Source of the DNA: Psychrobacter jeotgali
Lineage (GTDB): Bacteria > Pseudomonadota > Gammaproteobacteria > Pseudomonadales > Moraxellaceae
Assembly (NCBI RefSeq): GCF_904846315.1
Contig: NZ_CAJHAF010000001.1
Location: 2,170,001-2,234,000 of the forward strand
Length of the DNA: 64,000 nt
Direction: 5' to 3'
Shown here: positions 29,264 through 39,116 of the stretch, piece by piece
Position numbering within the stretch: the stretch's first letter is position 1
How the letters are laid out: every line of letters begins with the position of its first letter
Program-made: the position numbers and the translations under genes
The notes under the pieces: generated by a model
Told to the model about the DNA's origin: nothing
The model's database searches: none
What the model saw: the letters and a program-made list of their open reading frames with translations, nothing else

Positions 29264-30553
29264 ATGACACTCTATATTTTAGCCGCAATCGTAATCTCTA
29301 TTTTTCTAGGGTATACCACAAAAATCAATATAGGTTTATTTGCTATTGTATTTTCTTACCTCATTGGTTGCTTTGGCCTTGGGCTAAAAGCCTCTGAAGT
29401 AATTGAGTTATGGCCTATCAAGATTTTTTTTATCATTTTCGCTGTCACGTTATTTTATAATTTTTCTTTAGCGAATGGTGCTCTGGAGAAGTTATCTGGT
29501 CATCTAATTTATAAATGTCGAAACTTTCCAGCATTATTACCGATGGTTATATTCTTTGTTGCTACTATTATTTCGGGATTAGGAGCAGGTTACTATACTG
29601 TTTTGGCATTCATGGCGCCTATGACCCTACTATTATGTAAAAAAGCAAATATGAATATCGTGATCGCTGCACTAGCTGTTAACTACGGTGCGTTAGCGGG
29701 TGCGAATTTTATGACCTCACAGAGTGGAGTTATTTTTAGAGGGCTTATGGATACGGCAGACATAGCAGCAGATACTGCTTTCGCTTATTCATCAGGGGTG
29801 TTTGCTGCAACTTTTTTAATTCCTGTCGTTGTATTGGGAGTTTATAGTCTAATTAATGCTAAACATAATAAAGTAGCAATTGAAGCCGTATTACCAGAGC
29901 CTTTAGATAGCAAACAAAAACAATCCATCATGCTAATTTTTATCATGATGTCCATTGTGCTTATTGTACCAATTTTAAACTTATTAATGCCACAAGTAGA
30001 AGCTATTAGCTTTTTGAACGCTCGTATTGATATTGGTTTTATCGCTATATTTTTCGCCATAGTTAGTCTTTTTATGAGGCTAGGAGACGAAAAAACTGTT
30101 ATTAGTTTAGTACCTTGGAGCACACTCATTATGATTTGTGGTGTAGGAATGCTAATTAGTTTAGGTGTAAAAGTAGGTGTTATTGATGAACTGACTGAAT
30201 GGTTAAGCACTAATGTTCCTATATGGATGATACCTATTTTAGTATTTATTATCAGCGCCATTATGTCAGTATTTGCAAGCACATTAGGAGTAGTGGCACC
30301 TGCACTATTCCCCATTGTACCTGCGCTGGCTATAGCTTCTGGATTAAACCCATTATTGTTATTTGTATGTATAGTCGTCGGTGCTCAAAGCTCGTCTATT
30401 TCTCCATTCTCGTCTGGAGGTAGCTTAATATTAGGTTCAGCGCCAGTAGATATAGATAAAAGTAAACTTCTGAATGCACTATTATTTAAAGCAGTTCCTA
30501 TAGGTATAGGAGCAGGATTAATTGCCACTTTGATTATTCAGTTCGTATTTTAA
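29264..30553 (+). CDS. Ion-transporter superfamily permease (MatC/SLC13-like dicarboxylate carrier)
   Basis: 429 residues, about 11-12 membrane segments, repeated two-half architecture with GAGYYTVLAFMAPMTLLL and ALAGANFMTSQSG in the first half and SVFASTLGVVAPALFPIVPALA plus GAQSSSISPFSSGGSL in the second. These resemble the MatC N-terminal/DASS family of organic-acid carriers. The exact substrate is unknown; the downstream lactone/amide hydrolase suggests an aromatic or carboxylated ring-cleavage compound. Confidence 0.78.
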   Translation: MTLYILAAIVISIFLGYTTKINIGLFAIVFSYLIGCFGLGLKASEVIELWPIKIFFIIFAVTLFYNFSLANGALEKLSGHLIYKCRNFPALLPMVIFFVATIISGLGAGYYTVLAFMAPMTLLLCKKANMNIVIAALAVNYGALAGANFMTSQSGVIFRGLMDTADIAADTAFAYSSGVFAATFLIPVVVLGVYSLINAKHNKVAIEAVLPEPLDSKQKQSIMLIFIMMSIVLIVPILNLLMPQVEAISFLNARIDIGFIAIFFAIVSLFMRLGDEKTVISLVPWSTLIMICGVGMLISLGVKVGVIDELTEWLSTNVPIWMIPILVFIISAIMSVFASTLGVVAPALFPIVPALAIASGLNPLLLFVCIVVGAQSSSISPFSSGGSLILGSAPVDIDKSKLLNALLFKAVPIGIGAGLIATLIIQFVF

Positions 30554-30571
30554 ATATAAAAAGGGATTTAT

Positions 30572-31372
30572 ATGACTTACATCGATGCACATGCTCATGC
30601 ATTTTCACATCACGCTAACTTTTTGCCTACTGCACGTTATACACCCAGTTACACTGCTAGTGTAGAAGATTATATTCAAAATCTTGATCATCATGGCTTT
30701 GATAAAGGAATTCTCATTCAACCAAGTTTCTATGGTACCGACAATAGCTATATGCTATCTGCTATCGCAAGTTACCCGGAACGACTAAAAGGTATTGCGG
30801 TATTAGATAACAATAGAGATATTATGAGCTTAAGGAACTTAGACAATCAGGGTATCGTCGGTATACGGCTTAATTTGTTCGGCCTTCCGTGTCCTGATTT
30901 GAATCAAGTAGATTGGCAAGTATTTCTAAAAAATATTGCTGATATGAATTGGCAAATAGAACTTCATGCGCCACCTACTTATTTGATTCAATTATTACCC
31001 AAACTTAAACTGTATGCTATCGATGTCACTATCGATCACTTCGGCCGATTTGATCCTATAAAAGGGGTTGATGATACTGACTATAAGCACTTTTTAGACC
31101 TTCTTGATCCTAATCAACATTGGGTTAAAGTATCTGGTTACTATCGTTTAGACGATGAATTAAGTATTAAAAATGCTACTGACGCATTTAAACTACTAAT
31201 GCAGCGTGGTATGAAGAACCATCTTATTTGGGGCAGTGATTGGCCGCATACTCAACATGAGAGCCAAATGAGTTTTGACAAAGCACTTAGCAGTTTTAAA
31301 AAAATTATCGATGATGAAAAACTAGTGACTCAAATATTGACTAGAAATAACGCTGATTTATTTGGGTTTTAA
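30572..31372 (+). CDS. Amidohydrolase, 2-pyrone-4,6-dicarboxylate hydrolase-like
   Basis: TIM-barrel hydrolase. HxH at residues 7-9 (DAHAHAF), ILIQPSFYGTDN, VTIDHFGRFDP, WVKVSGYYRL and the C-terminal IWGSDWPHTQHE are the signatures of the LigI/PDC hydrolase branch. 18 bp after the transporter, so co-transcribed. The substrate is probably a lactone or cyclic acid imported by the neighbour. 266 residues, intact. Confidence 0.82.
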   Translation: MTYIDAHAHAFSHHANFLPTARYTPSYTASVEDYIQNLDHHGFDKGILIQPSFYGTDNSYMLSAIASYPERLKGIAVLDNNRDIMSLRNLDNQGIVGIRLNLFGLPCPDLNQVDWQVFLKNIADMNWQIELHAPPTYLIQLLPKLKLYAIDVTIDHFGRFDPIKGVDDTDYKHFLDLLDPNQHWVKVSGYYRLDDELSIKNATDAFKLLMQRGMKNHLIWGSDWPHTQHESQMSFDKALSSFKKIIDDEKLVTQILTRNNADLFGF

Positions 31373-31407
31373 ATTGATTATTTTGTTCGATAAAGAGTAA
31401 ATTTTTC

Positions 31408-31440
31408 AAAAAATCGGTGATAGAAAGTATCGATTTTTTA
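31408..31440 (+). terminator. Terminator after the amidohydrolase
   Basis: AAAAAATCG / CGATTTTTT outer stem with an inner GATA / TATC helix and six T residues at the end. Confidence 0.85.
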
Positions 31441-31533
31441 TTTTTTAAACTGTCATGATAATCTCTGTGTGAGCTATGTTGAAGAAACCGTAGAGGCAAG
31501 CTTGGTAAACTAACGACTCGATGAGGAGTTTAC

Positions 31534-31767
31534 CATGACAAAGAAAGTCAGAACTTACAGCAGAAGCCATTAAGAAAATAGCGGACAACAACGGTAATGT
31601 TTCAGCCACTGCCAAGCAACTTGGCATAGCGATGCAAACCTTATCAAACTGGCAGAAAAATATGATCCTGAGCTTATAGCCGCTATTCAGGAAATAAAGC
31701 AGCTTAAAGTGACTGAAGAAGAGCGAGAGATATTAAAAAAGGCGACGGCGTTCGCCAAGCACAGCTA
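31534..31767 (+). pseudogene. IS3 transposase OrfA, frameshifted
   Basis: ATG 31534 reads MTKKVRTYSRSH then stop. Other frames continue as AEAIKKIADNNGNVSATAK, then YDPELIAAIQEIKQLK and TEEEREILKKATAFAKHS. At least two indels and a small deletion (around residue 9-13) break the helix-turn-helix protein. Confidence 0.88.
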
Positions 31768-31818
31768 GTAAAGTACGCCTTTACTAAAGACAATCAGCCA
31801 CTCTTTCACATCAGTAGC

Positions 31819-32427
31819 ATGTGCCGTGTACTAAAGGTTAAACCCTCAAGCTATTATGACTGGATAAATCGTAATATTAGCGCCCAGCAGATACATCGTA
31901 ACCATTGTGAACTATTGGTTGATGCCAAGTGTCCTAATCAGGCGTGGATCAGTGACATCACCTATATCTGGACAAATGAAGGCTGGCTGTACTTAGCTGA
32001 AGTGAAAGACTTATATACCAAAGAGCTTGTCGGCTATGCTATTAACAAGCGCATGACCGCTGATTTAGTTTGCAAAGCATTAAACATGGCAGTCAAAAAC
32101 AAACGACCTAATCAAGGTCTAATTGTTCACTCAGACAGAGGCAGTCAGTATTGTAGCCACGCCTATCACAAGATCATCAAACAGGATCAGTTTACAGGCT
32201 CAATGAGCGCTAAGGGAAATTGCTATGACAACACTCCGATAAAGAGCTTCTGGGGCGTATTAAAGAATGAGCTGGTATATCATAAAGATTATAAAACCAG
32301 ATGTGCCGCCATCAATGACATTATCGGTTATAACGAGCTGTACTATAACCAGACGAGAATTCAAAAAAGCTTGGGCTATAAATTACCAAAACAGGTGTGG
32401 TTTGACTATTACCGTCAAGCTGCGTAA
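31819..32427 (+). pseudogene. IS3 transposase OrfB, internally deleted and catalytically dead
   Basis: An open frame of 202 codons joins the OrfB N-terminus (MCRVLKVKPSSYYDW) directly to the rve domain (CPNQAWISDITYIW), missing roughly 80 residues of the linker. The first two acidic residues (SDITY, HSDRGSQ) are present, but the catalytic Glu is Lys (YDNTPIKSFWG in place of the usual IESFW). It cannot be an active transposase. Confidence 0.9.
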
Positions 32428-32630
32428 CTAAAATCTCCCAAGTTTAGGTCTACGGATTTGACGGCAGGGGTCATATGATTGGCAGGGCTGTTTTAACTAT
32501 GACGTGACTCTTGATTTATCATTAGATCATTAAGTTACTTTCATTAATATCGATAAGCTAGATATATGACATTTAAAAAGTTAAATGACCAAAAATTTAT
32601 TTTATAATTCTTAGCTTATAAGTGGTTAAG

Positions 32631-33230
32631 TTAAGTACAGGCATTGGCATACTCAGCTTCTGTCAGGTCTGGGTTACGACAGTCTTCTGATGCATCATAC
32701 CCGTCTCCATAATTTGATCGTTCGATAATGAATTTACGTAAAGTATCCTCCTCACTACCATCAAGTGTAAAATCATTCAGTAAGTCTATCATCTCTTGTG
32801 ATACTTCAATATCGTTATCAACGAGATAATCAATGCGTGCTGCTTGTGCTGGTGTTAGTGGTCCGGTTATTTGTTTGTGGTTAGCACCAGTGCCATTATT
32901 GTAATAATCTTCTTCATATGAGACATTAGCGATAGTACTACTTGCTTCACCAGCTGCGATATTAGCAGCATAATGACGCTCTTTTAATTGAGCAGCGCGA
33001 AGATCTTGTAGCACATCATCAATGCAAACTCCAAAGCTGTCTTCTTCACAAAGAATGATTCCATCCAAATCGTAATGGATTTTGCTTACTATTTCTGTTT
33101 CTTTTTCAAATGATACCGATTCTACCACTTCCTCTGATAGCGCTAGGTCACTTGCCTGATTACCTGCGTCAGATTCACAACCCACCAAAAGTGTCAGAGC
33201 GGATATAATTCCTAAAAAGGCACTTCTCAT
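32631..33230 (-). CDS. Putative lipoprotein, acidic
   Basis: Lipobox LLVGC around residue 18 after a hydrophobic stretch (FLGIISALTL), then an acidic mature part rich in Glu, Asp and Ala with CEEDSFGVC and a final DCRNPDLTEAEYANAC that could form disulphides. ATG 33230 is preferred over 33236 because AGGG is nine bases upstream. No known domain recognised. It follows a small acidic gene on the same strand and may form an operon with it. Confidence 0.75.
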   Translation of the reverse strand: MRSAFLGIISALTLLVGCESDAGNQASDLALSEEVVESVSFEKETEIVSKIHYDLDGIILCEEDSFGVCIDDVLQDLRAAQLKERHYAANIAAGEASSTIANVSYEEDYYNNGTGANHKQITGPLTPAQAARIDYLVDNDIEVSQEMIDLLNDFTLDGSEEDTLRKFIIERSNYGDGYDASEDCRNPDLTEAEYANACT

Positions 33231-33277
33231 GTCCATATTCCCTTTTTATTTCTTCCTAATTATGATAATGATACTAT

Positions 33278-33463
33278 TTAATCTTTATATATACTTTCGT
33301 CAATAAATACACCTGGCGGTACCCCTTCTGGAAAATCTGATTCAGTTAAGCCTTGCTTTGCCAACTCTACTTTTAAATCATGTTGACGTTGCTTTTGCAT
33401 TGTCGTTAACTCTTCATCGTCTTCATCGTCTTCATCTTGATCATCGCCATATGGATTACCCAT
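33278..33463 (-). CDS. Small acidic hypothetical protein, 61 aa
   Basis: From ATG 33463 (GGGGAGAG upstream) the product reads MGNPYGDDQDEDDEDDEEL, a strongly acidic arm, then a short helix (MQKQRQHDLKVELAKQGL) and a Pro/Gly-rich end. Not recognised. It is the gene immediately before the lipoprotein gene and divergent from hsdM; small acidic proteins of this kind are sometimes DNA mimics or chaperone-like partners, but nothing here proves that. Confidence 0.6.
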   Translation of the reverse strand: MGNPYGDDQDEDDEDDEELTTMQKQRQHDLKVELAKQGLTESDFPEGVPPGVFIDESIYKD

Positions 33464-33577
33464 TTTACTCTCCCCATAATTAATAGTTGGATAAGTAAGT
33501 AGTCTTAGACGATTGAAAAAATATTTCAAGGTATTTTCTATAATGTTACTAAGTGCCCCTTAATATCTTTATTATAT

Positions 33578-33607
33578 TTGCATAAGCCTAAACGAACTCC
33601 TTATACT
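33578..33607 (+). promoter_or_regulatory. Probable promoter of the type I R-M operon
   Basis: TTGCAT (33578-33583), 18-bp spacer, TATACT (33602-33607), 39 bp before the hsdM ATG. Confidence 0.55.
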
Positions 33608-33646
33608 AGGTAGTTTGAACCCTTACCTTTAAAACCGAGCCATTTC

Positions 33647-36121
33647 ATGAGTCAACCCGCCCATAAACAACTACAAACCGTTCATAACAAACTTATCGCC
33701 TTTATTTGGTCTATCGCCGACGATTACCTAAGAGACGTGTACGTCCGAGGAAAGTATCGTGATGTTATATTGCCAATGGTGGTACTACGCCGCTTAGATA
33801 GCCTGCTTGAGCCAACCAAAGATAAAGTGCTAGAAGAGGTCGCTTTTCAAAAAGAATCTAACTTTGACGAAGTGGACGAAGATGGGCTAAAAGACGCTTC
33901 AGGCTACGTGTTCTATAACACCAGTAAATGGACATTAAAGTTACTGAGAGAAACCGCTAGCAACAATCAGCAAATCCTACTGGCTAATCTTGAAGAGTAT
34001 TTGCACGGTTATAGTGATAACGTCAAAGAAATCATCCAATGCTTTGACTTATTTGCACAGTTCAAACACATGGCTAGTAAGCAAGTGCTATTAGGCGTAC
34101 TTGAGCAGTTTGTCTCGCCTTATAGGAACTTCTCGCCCAACGACAAAATTGATCCCGATGGTAATAAAATTCAAGGCTTAAGCAACTTAGGTATGGGTTA
34201 CGTATTTGAGGAGTTGATTCGCAAATTTAACGAAGAAAATAACGAAGAGGCAGGAGAGCATTTTACCCCGCGTGAAGTTATTGAGCTGATGACGCATCTT
34301 ATCTTTGACCCTCTGCAAGGCAACCTACCGCCAAGCATTACCGTATATGACCCTGCCTGTGGTAGTGGCGGGATGCTCACCGAGTCGCAAAACTTCATTA
34401 TCGAGAAGTATCCAAGCACGGATTATGAGCGCAGTATTTATCTTTACGGTAAAGAGATTAACGATGAGACTTATGCCATCTGTAAATCGGATATGATGAT
34501 TAAGGGCAATAACCCTGAGAACATCAAGGTCGGCTCTACCCTATCAGCTAATAGCTTTGCAGGTAAGCATTTTGACTATATGCTCTCCAACCCGCCTTAT
34601 GGTAAGAGCTGGTCAAATGATAAAAAAGATATCATGGATGGTAAAGAAGTCGGTGATAGTCGCTTTACCGTTGAGTTAGCTGATTACTGGGGCACAGTCA
34701 GCACTGAGGCTGCTACGCCGCGCTCAAGCGATGGTCAGCTCTTATTCTTGATGGAAATGGTAGATAAGATGAAGGCGACCGATAGCGGTAGCCAAGGTTC
34801 TCGCATTGCGTCAGTACATAACGGCTCAAGCCTGTTTACGGGGGACGCCGGTTCAGGCGAGAGCAATATTCGTCGATACATCATCGAAAACGATTACTTA
34901 GAAGCCATCATTCAAATGCCAAACAATCTGTTTTATAACACGGGTATTACTACCTATATTTGGCTGTTATCGAACAATAAACCTAAATCGCGTCAAGGCA
35001 AGGTGCAACTGATTGATGCCAGTCAAATGTACCGTAAGCTTAGAAAGAATTTAGGCGATAAAAACTGTGAGTTTAGCCCAACAGATATCAAAGCCATTAC
35101 CCAAACTTACCTAGACATGGCAACTATTGAACGTCAGCCCGATGACTTCAACGAAAAAGGCGACCCTATCGGCATCGCCAGTCAGATATTTGATAACCAA
35201 GACTTTGGCTATTATAAAGTCAATATCGAACGCCCTGACCGCCGTCATGCGCAAATGCGTGATGAGCTACTTGAGAGCTTACGCTTTGACAATCAAGTCA
35301 GCGACGCTATGAGTCAACTGTATGATGAGTTTGGCGATGAGCTATACGACAAGGCATTCTTTACCAGTCAAAAAGAGGTGCTAAAAGAATGGGCGGAAAA
35401 AGAAGACTTTGGGCTGTCCGCTAATCAACGTAAAAAGCTGCTCGACTTTAAGACATGGCAAAGTCAGTTAGCGATACTTGGATATGCCACTAGCATTCGT
35501 CAAGCGATTAACGACGATATCAGTAATGAGTATAGCGACGATACGCTATATACCGACTTCAATGTATTTACCGATTTGGTAAAAAGTATAGTCAAAGCTA
35601 ATGGTATCAAGCTTAAAGCCAATGAGCTTAAGCAGATACTCGATGCGGTGAGCTGGTATGACGAAACTGGCGCTAAAGTGATTAAGTCTATCAGTACCTT
35701 TAAGCCTGAAAAGCTTGAAGACTTGACGGCGCATTTGGGCTGTAGCATAGATGAATTAGCAGATTACGGCTACTATCCTGCGGCAAGCGTTGGTATAAAA
35801 AATGCAAAGCCCAACCAATATGTAATTTATGAATCAAGCGCAGACTTGCGTGATTCAGAGTCGATAGCGCTCGGTGATAGCATACATAAGTACTATTTAG
35901 ACGAGGTAAAGCCACACGTCGATGAGGCATGGATAGACGGTGATAGCGTCAAGATAGGTTATGAGATTAGCTTTAATAAATACTTCTATCAGCATAAGCC
36001 GCTACGCTCATTAACTGAGGTGGCAAATGAGCTGGTTGAGCTTGAGCAACAAGCGGATGGCTTGATAGCGCAAATCCTAAGTGCGCAAACGCTGTCAAAC
36101 TCATCAAGCGTGGAGGGATAA
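33647..36121 (+). CDS. hsdM: Type I restriction-modification methyltransferase subunit
   Basis: N6-adenine methyltransferase. N-terminal helical HsdM_N region (residues ~10-160), SAM-binding motif I DPACGSGGML (~235) and catalytic motif IV NPPYG (~314). 824 residues, the long class with an extra ~300-residue C-terminal region (LTEVANELVELEQQADGLI at the end). It forms the modification complex with HsdS and the restriction complex with HsdR. First gene of the operon; ends two bases before hsdS. Confidence 0.96.
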   Translation: MSQPAHKQLQTVHNKLIAFIWSIADDYLRDVYVRGKYRDVILPMVVLRRLDSLLEPTKDKVLEEVAFQKESNFDEVDEDGLKDASGYVFYNTSKWTLKLLRETASNNQQILLANLEEYLHGYSDNVKEIIQCFDLFAQFKHMASKQVLLGVLEQFVSPYRNFSPNDKIDPDGNKIQGLSNLGMGYVFEELIRKFNEENNEEAGEHFTPREVIELMTHLIFDPLQGNLPPSITVYDPACGSGGMLTESQNFIIEKYPSTDYERSIYLYGKEINDETYAICKSDMMIKGNNPENIKVGSTLSANSFAGKHFDYMLSNPPYGKSWSNDKKDIMDGKEVGDSRFTVELADYWGTVSTEAATPRSSDGQLLFLMEMVDKMKATDSGSQGSRIASVHNGSSLFTGDAGSGESNIRRYIIENDYLEAIIQMPNNLFYNTGITTYIWLLSNNKPKSRQGKVQLIDASQMYRKLRKNLGDKNCEFSPTDIKAITQTYLDMATIERQPDDFNEKGDPIGIASQIFDNQDFGYYKVNIERPDRRHAQMRDELLESLRFDNQVSDAMSQLYDEFGDELYDKAFFTSQKEVLKEWAEKEDFGLSANQRKKLLDFKTWQSQLAILGYATSIRQAINDDISNEYSDDTLYTDFNVFTDLVKSIVKANGIKLKANELKQILDAVSWYDETGAKVIKSISTFKPEKLEDLTAHLGCSIDELADYGYYPAASVGIKNAKPNQYVIYESSADLRDSESIALGDSIHKYYLDEVKPHVDEAWIDGDSVKIGYEISFNKYFYQHKPLRSLTEVANELVELEQQADGLIAQILSAQTLSNSSSVEG

Positions 36122-36123
36122 TC

Positions 36124-37425
36124 GTGGATAAGACAATCATTGATAGCTATCCGCGCTATGAAAGCTATAAAGATAGCGGTGTCGATTGGTTAGGCGATAT
36201 TCCTGAGACTTGGAACTTAGGTCGTATAAGTTCTTTCTTCACTGAGAGAAGAACAAAAGTATCAGATAAAGACTATCCTGCTTTATCGGTAACAAAATTG
36301 GGCGTTTTTCCTCAATGGGACAACGTTGCTAAAAGCAACGATGGCGATAATCGAAAATTGGTAAAACAGGGTGATTTTGTAATCAATAGTCGTTCTGACA
36401 GAAAAGGGTCTAGTGGTATAGCGAAACAAGATGGCTCTGTATCTTTGATTAATATAGTTTTAAAACCTAAATATATTGAGCCTAGATTTTCTGAATACCT
36501 TTTTAAAAGTAGTGGTTTTATTGAGGAATTCTACAGAGTAGGTCATGGTATAGTTGCCGACTTATGGACGACTCGATTTGATAATATTAAGAATTCTCTA
36601 ATGTCATTTCCAAGTGATGACGAACAAATAAAAATTGCTGATTTTCTTGATAAAAAAACAACCCAAATTGACCAAGCCATTAATCTAAAACAACAGCAAA
36701 TTGCTAAGCTTGAAGAGTATAAGCAAATCATTATTCAAAATGCGGTGACCAAAGGTCTAAACCCTGATGTGCCGATGAAAGATAGCGGTATCGATTGGAT
36801 TGGCGATATTCCTGAGCATTGGGAAGTTAAAAAATTAAAGTTTTTGACCACAAAAATTGGTAGTGGTATTACACCTTCCGGTGGTTCTACGACCTACATT
36901 GATGACGGTATTCCACTTTTAAGAAGTCAAAACATTCACTACGACGGAATAGTTTTAGAAAATGTGGCAAGAATATCAGATAGTGTTCATAAGTCTATGA
37001 GCGGTAGCCAAGTCATTAAAGGCGATGTTCTACTAAATATTACTGGTGGTTCATTAGGAAGATGTTGTTACAATGATTTCGTAAATGAAATGAATGTCAA
37101 TCAACACGTATGTATAGTTAGACCGAATAATAAAATTAAAACAAAGTACTTGAACTCATTATTGGCTTCGCATATTGGACAAAAACAGATTTGGTTTTAT
37201 CAGCAAGGAGGAGGAAGAGAAGGTTTAAACTTCCAAAACTTAAAAAACTTTGTATTTCCAATAGCGCCATTGAGTGAACAGCTAGAACTAGTTCATTACC
37301 TAGATGCTAAAACTAGTGAAGTAAGAGTTGCTATTGAAAGTATAAAAGCCCAGATTGACCGCTTAAAAGAATACAAAACTATTCTTATCAATCAAGCGGT
37401 GACCGGTAAGATTAAAGTCAGTTAA
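36124..37425 (+). CDS. hsdS: Type I restriction-modification specificity subunit
   Basis: Two target-recognition domains, each opened by a near-identical repeat: YKDSGVDWLGDIPETWNLG (residue ~15) and MKDSGIDWIGDIPEHWEVK (~218), and each closed by a coiled-coil conserved region (IAKLEEYKQIIIQNAVTKG; IDRLKEYKTILINQAVTGK). GTG start at 36124 with GGAGG eight bases upstream inside the end of hsdM, so translation is coupled. The recognition sequence cannot be deduced. Confidence 0.95.
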   Translation: MDKTIIDSYPRYESYKDSGVDWLGDIPETWNLGRISSFFTERRTKVSDKDYPALSVTKLGVFPQWDNVAKSNDGDNRKLVKQGDFVINSRSDRKGSSGIAKQDGSVSLINIVLKPKYIEPRFSEYLFKSSGFIEEFYRVGHGIVADLWTTRFDNIKNSLMSFPSDDEQIKIADFLDKKTTQIDQAINLKQQQIAKLEEYKQIIIQNAVTKGLNPDVPMKDSGIDWIGDIPEHWEVKKLKFLTTKIGSGITPSGGSTTYIDDGIPLLRSQNIHYDGIVLENVARISDSVHKSMSGSQVIKGDVLLNITGGSLGRCCYNDFVNEMNVNQHVCIVRPNNKIKTKYLNSLLASHIGQKQIWFYQQGGGREGLNFQNLKNFVFPIAPLSEQLELVHYLDAKTSEVRVAIESIKAQIDRLKEYKTILINQAVTGKIKVS

Positions 37426-37463
37426 CCTTTGTATCTCCAACACTAGACAGCTAAGTGACCCTC

Positions 37464-39101
37464 ATGTCAAATGCCATCAACCAACTATCTGAACTGCTCG
37501 GCACCAACGAAGATGAAGTCGTTGAGTTTAAAGAAGCCAAGATGCAGTATGACTTTAAGAAGTTATGCAAGTACTTCTCGGCGCTTAGTAACGAAGCCAA
37601 CCTAAAGGCTAAGGATTGCGCGTGGCTAGTACTAGGTGTCAATGTTGATAAGAACATCGTCGGTACGCAAGCTTATTCGGATGACACGACTTTAGATAAG
37701 CTAAAAAAGGACGTGGCTGACCGTATGACAGGCCGCGTGACCTTTATTGATATTCATGACGTCTCCCACCCTAATGGCAGAGTGCTGATGTTACAGATAC
37801 CAGCAGCACCGCAAGGTATGCCCATTGCGTATGATGGGCATTACTACGGGCGCGATGGCTCCTCCCTTGGGGCATTAAACATCAGTGAGCTTGAGACCAT
37901 GCGCGCACCATCACAGACTGATTGGAGTCGGCACACTATTTCTGAAGCCAGCATTGATGATTTAGACCCCGATGCCATTGCCTTTGCTCGGCTAAGATTC
38001 GCTGATAAAAACCCAAAGCTCAAAGAGGACATGACAACTTGGGATGACCATAAATTTTTGGACAAAGCCAAGCTGACCATAAAAGGACAAATTACCCGCG
38101 CCGCTATTTTGCTATTAGGCAAAAGCGAATCTGAGTATTTAATTAACCCTGCTTCAGCAAAAGTCACTTGGATACTCAAAGACAAAGACGGTGTCGAAAA
38201 AGATTACGAGCATTTTACCTGTCCCCTACTACTGGCGGTAGATGAGGTATTTGGCAAAATTCGTAATTTGAAATATCGCTACATGCAAGGCAACACCTTG
38301 TTTCCTGAAGAGGTTGACCAATATGACCCATATCTAATTCGAGAATCATTGAATAATGCTATCGCCCACCAAGACTATACACGTGGCGGTCGCGTGAGCC
38401 TCGTTGAGTTTGAGGACGGTAGGTTAGTCATAAAAAATGAAGGGCGGTTTATCCCTGTCAGTGTTGAGGCTGTGGTCAAACAAGATGCTCCTGAGCATCG
38501 CTATCGTAACAAGTTTTTGGTCGATGCGATGGTGAACCTAAATATGATAGACACTATCGGTAGTGGCATCAGAAAGATGTTTATCATTCAGCGTAAAAAG
38601 TTTTTTCCGTTGCCTGAATATGACTTAACCAATGACAAGGTTGAAGTGACTATTTACGGTAAGATTATCGATCCCGCTTATGCGCAAAAGCTGGCACAAT
38701 CCCCTGACCTATCACTTGAAGACATTATCCTGCTCGATAAGGTACAAAAGGGTAAGCTATTAGATGACCATGAATTTAAGTATCTTAAAAACCGTCAGCT
38801 AATCGAAGGTAGAAAATCAAACTGCCACATTGCCAAGCATATCGCAAAACAGACTGACGAGATGGCAAACTATATTAAAAATAAAGGACTTGATAACCAG
38901 TATTACAAGGATATGATCTTACAGTGCCTTGAGAGCTTTGGAGCAGTTAAGCGTTCTGTGATTGACGACCTTCTTTTAGATAAACTGCCAGACGTACTGT
39001 CAGAGCAGCAAAAAAAAGACAAAGTGCGAAACCTACTACAAAGCTTGCGCAGAGAGAATAAGATTACAACAGAAGCAAAAAAATGGAAGCTGAAAGACTG
39101 A
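37464..39101 (+). CDS. AlbA_2/Schlafen-type ATP-binding protein in the R-M operon
   Basis: 545 residues. N-terminal Schlafen/AlbA_2 domain (EDEVVEFKEAKMQYDFKKLCKYFSALSNEAN, WLVLGVN) and a following HATPase_c_4-like domain (YLIRESLNNAIAHQDYTRGGRV, NEGRFI, IGSGIRKMF). It sits between hsdS and hsdR, a recurrent location in type I systems. Proposed role: accessory defence or control of restriction, perhaps nucleic-acid binding; no activity is proven. GTG 37455 is an alternative start. Confidence 0.85.
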   Translation: MSNAINQLSELLGTNEDEVVEFKEAKMQYDFKKLCKYFSALSNEANLKAKDCAWLVLGVNVDKNIVGTQAYSDDTTLDKLKKDVADRMTGRVTFIDIHDVSHPNGRVLMLQIPAAPQGMPIAYDGHYYGRDGSSLGALNISELETMRAPSQTDWSRHTISEASIDDLDPDAIAFARLRFADKNPKLKEDMTTWDDHKFLDKAKLTIKGQITRAAILLLGKSESEYLINPASAKVTWILKDKDGVEKDYEHFTCPLLLAVDEVFGKIRNLKYRYMQGNTLFPEEVDQYDPYLIRESLNNAIAHQDYTRGGRVSLVEFEDGRLVIKNEGRFIPVSVEAVVKQDAPEHRYRNKFLVDAMVNLNMIDTIGSGIRKMFIIQRKKFFPLPEYDLTNDKVEVTIYGKIIDPAYAQKLAQSPDLSLEDIILLDKVQKGKLLDDHEFKYLKNRQLIEGRKSNCHIAKHIAKQTDEMANYIKNKGLDNQYYKDMILQCLESFGAVKRSVIDDLLLDKLPDVLSEQQKKDKVRNLLQSLRRENKITTEAKKWKLKD

Positions 39102-39116
39102 CAAATGAGCTAGTCT

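Larger units (their letters stand above)
31480..32473 (+). mobile_element. Dead IS3-family element
   Basis: OrfA and OrfB homologues in order, ending in GTCTACGGATTTGACGGC followed by AGGGGTCA, which looks like the right inverted repeat. No matching TGACCCCT left end is present, so that end is degraded. Approximate bounds. Confidence 0.8.
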
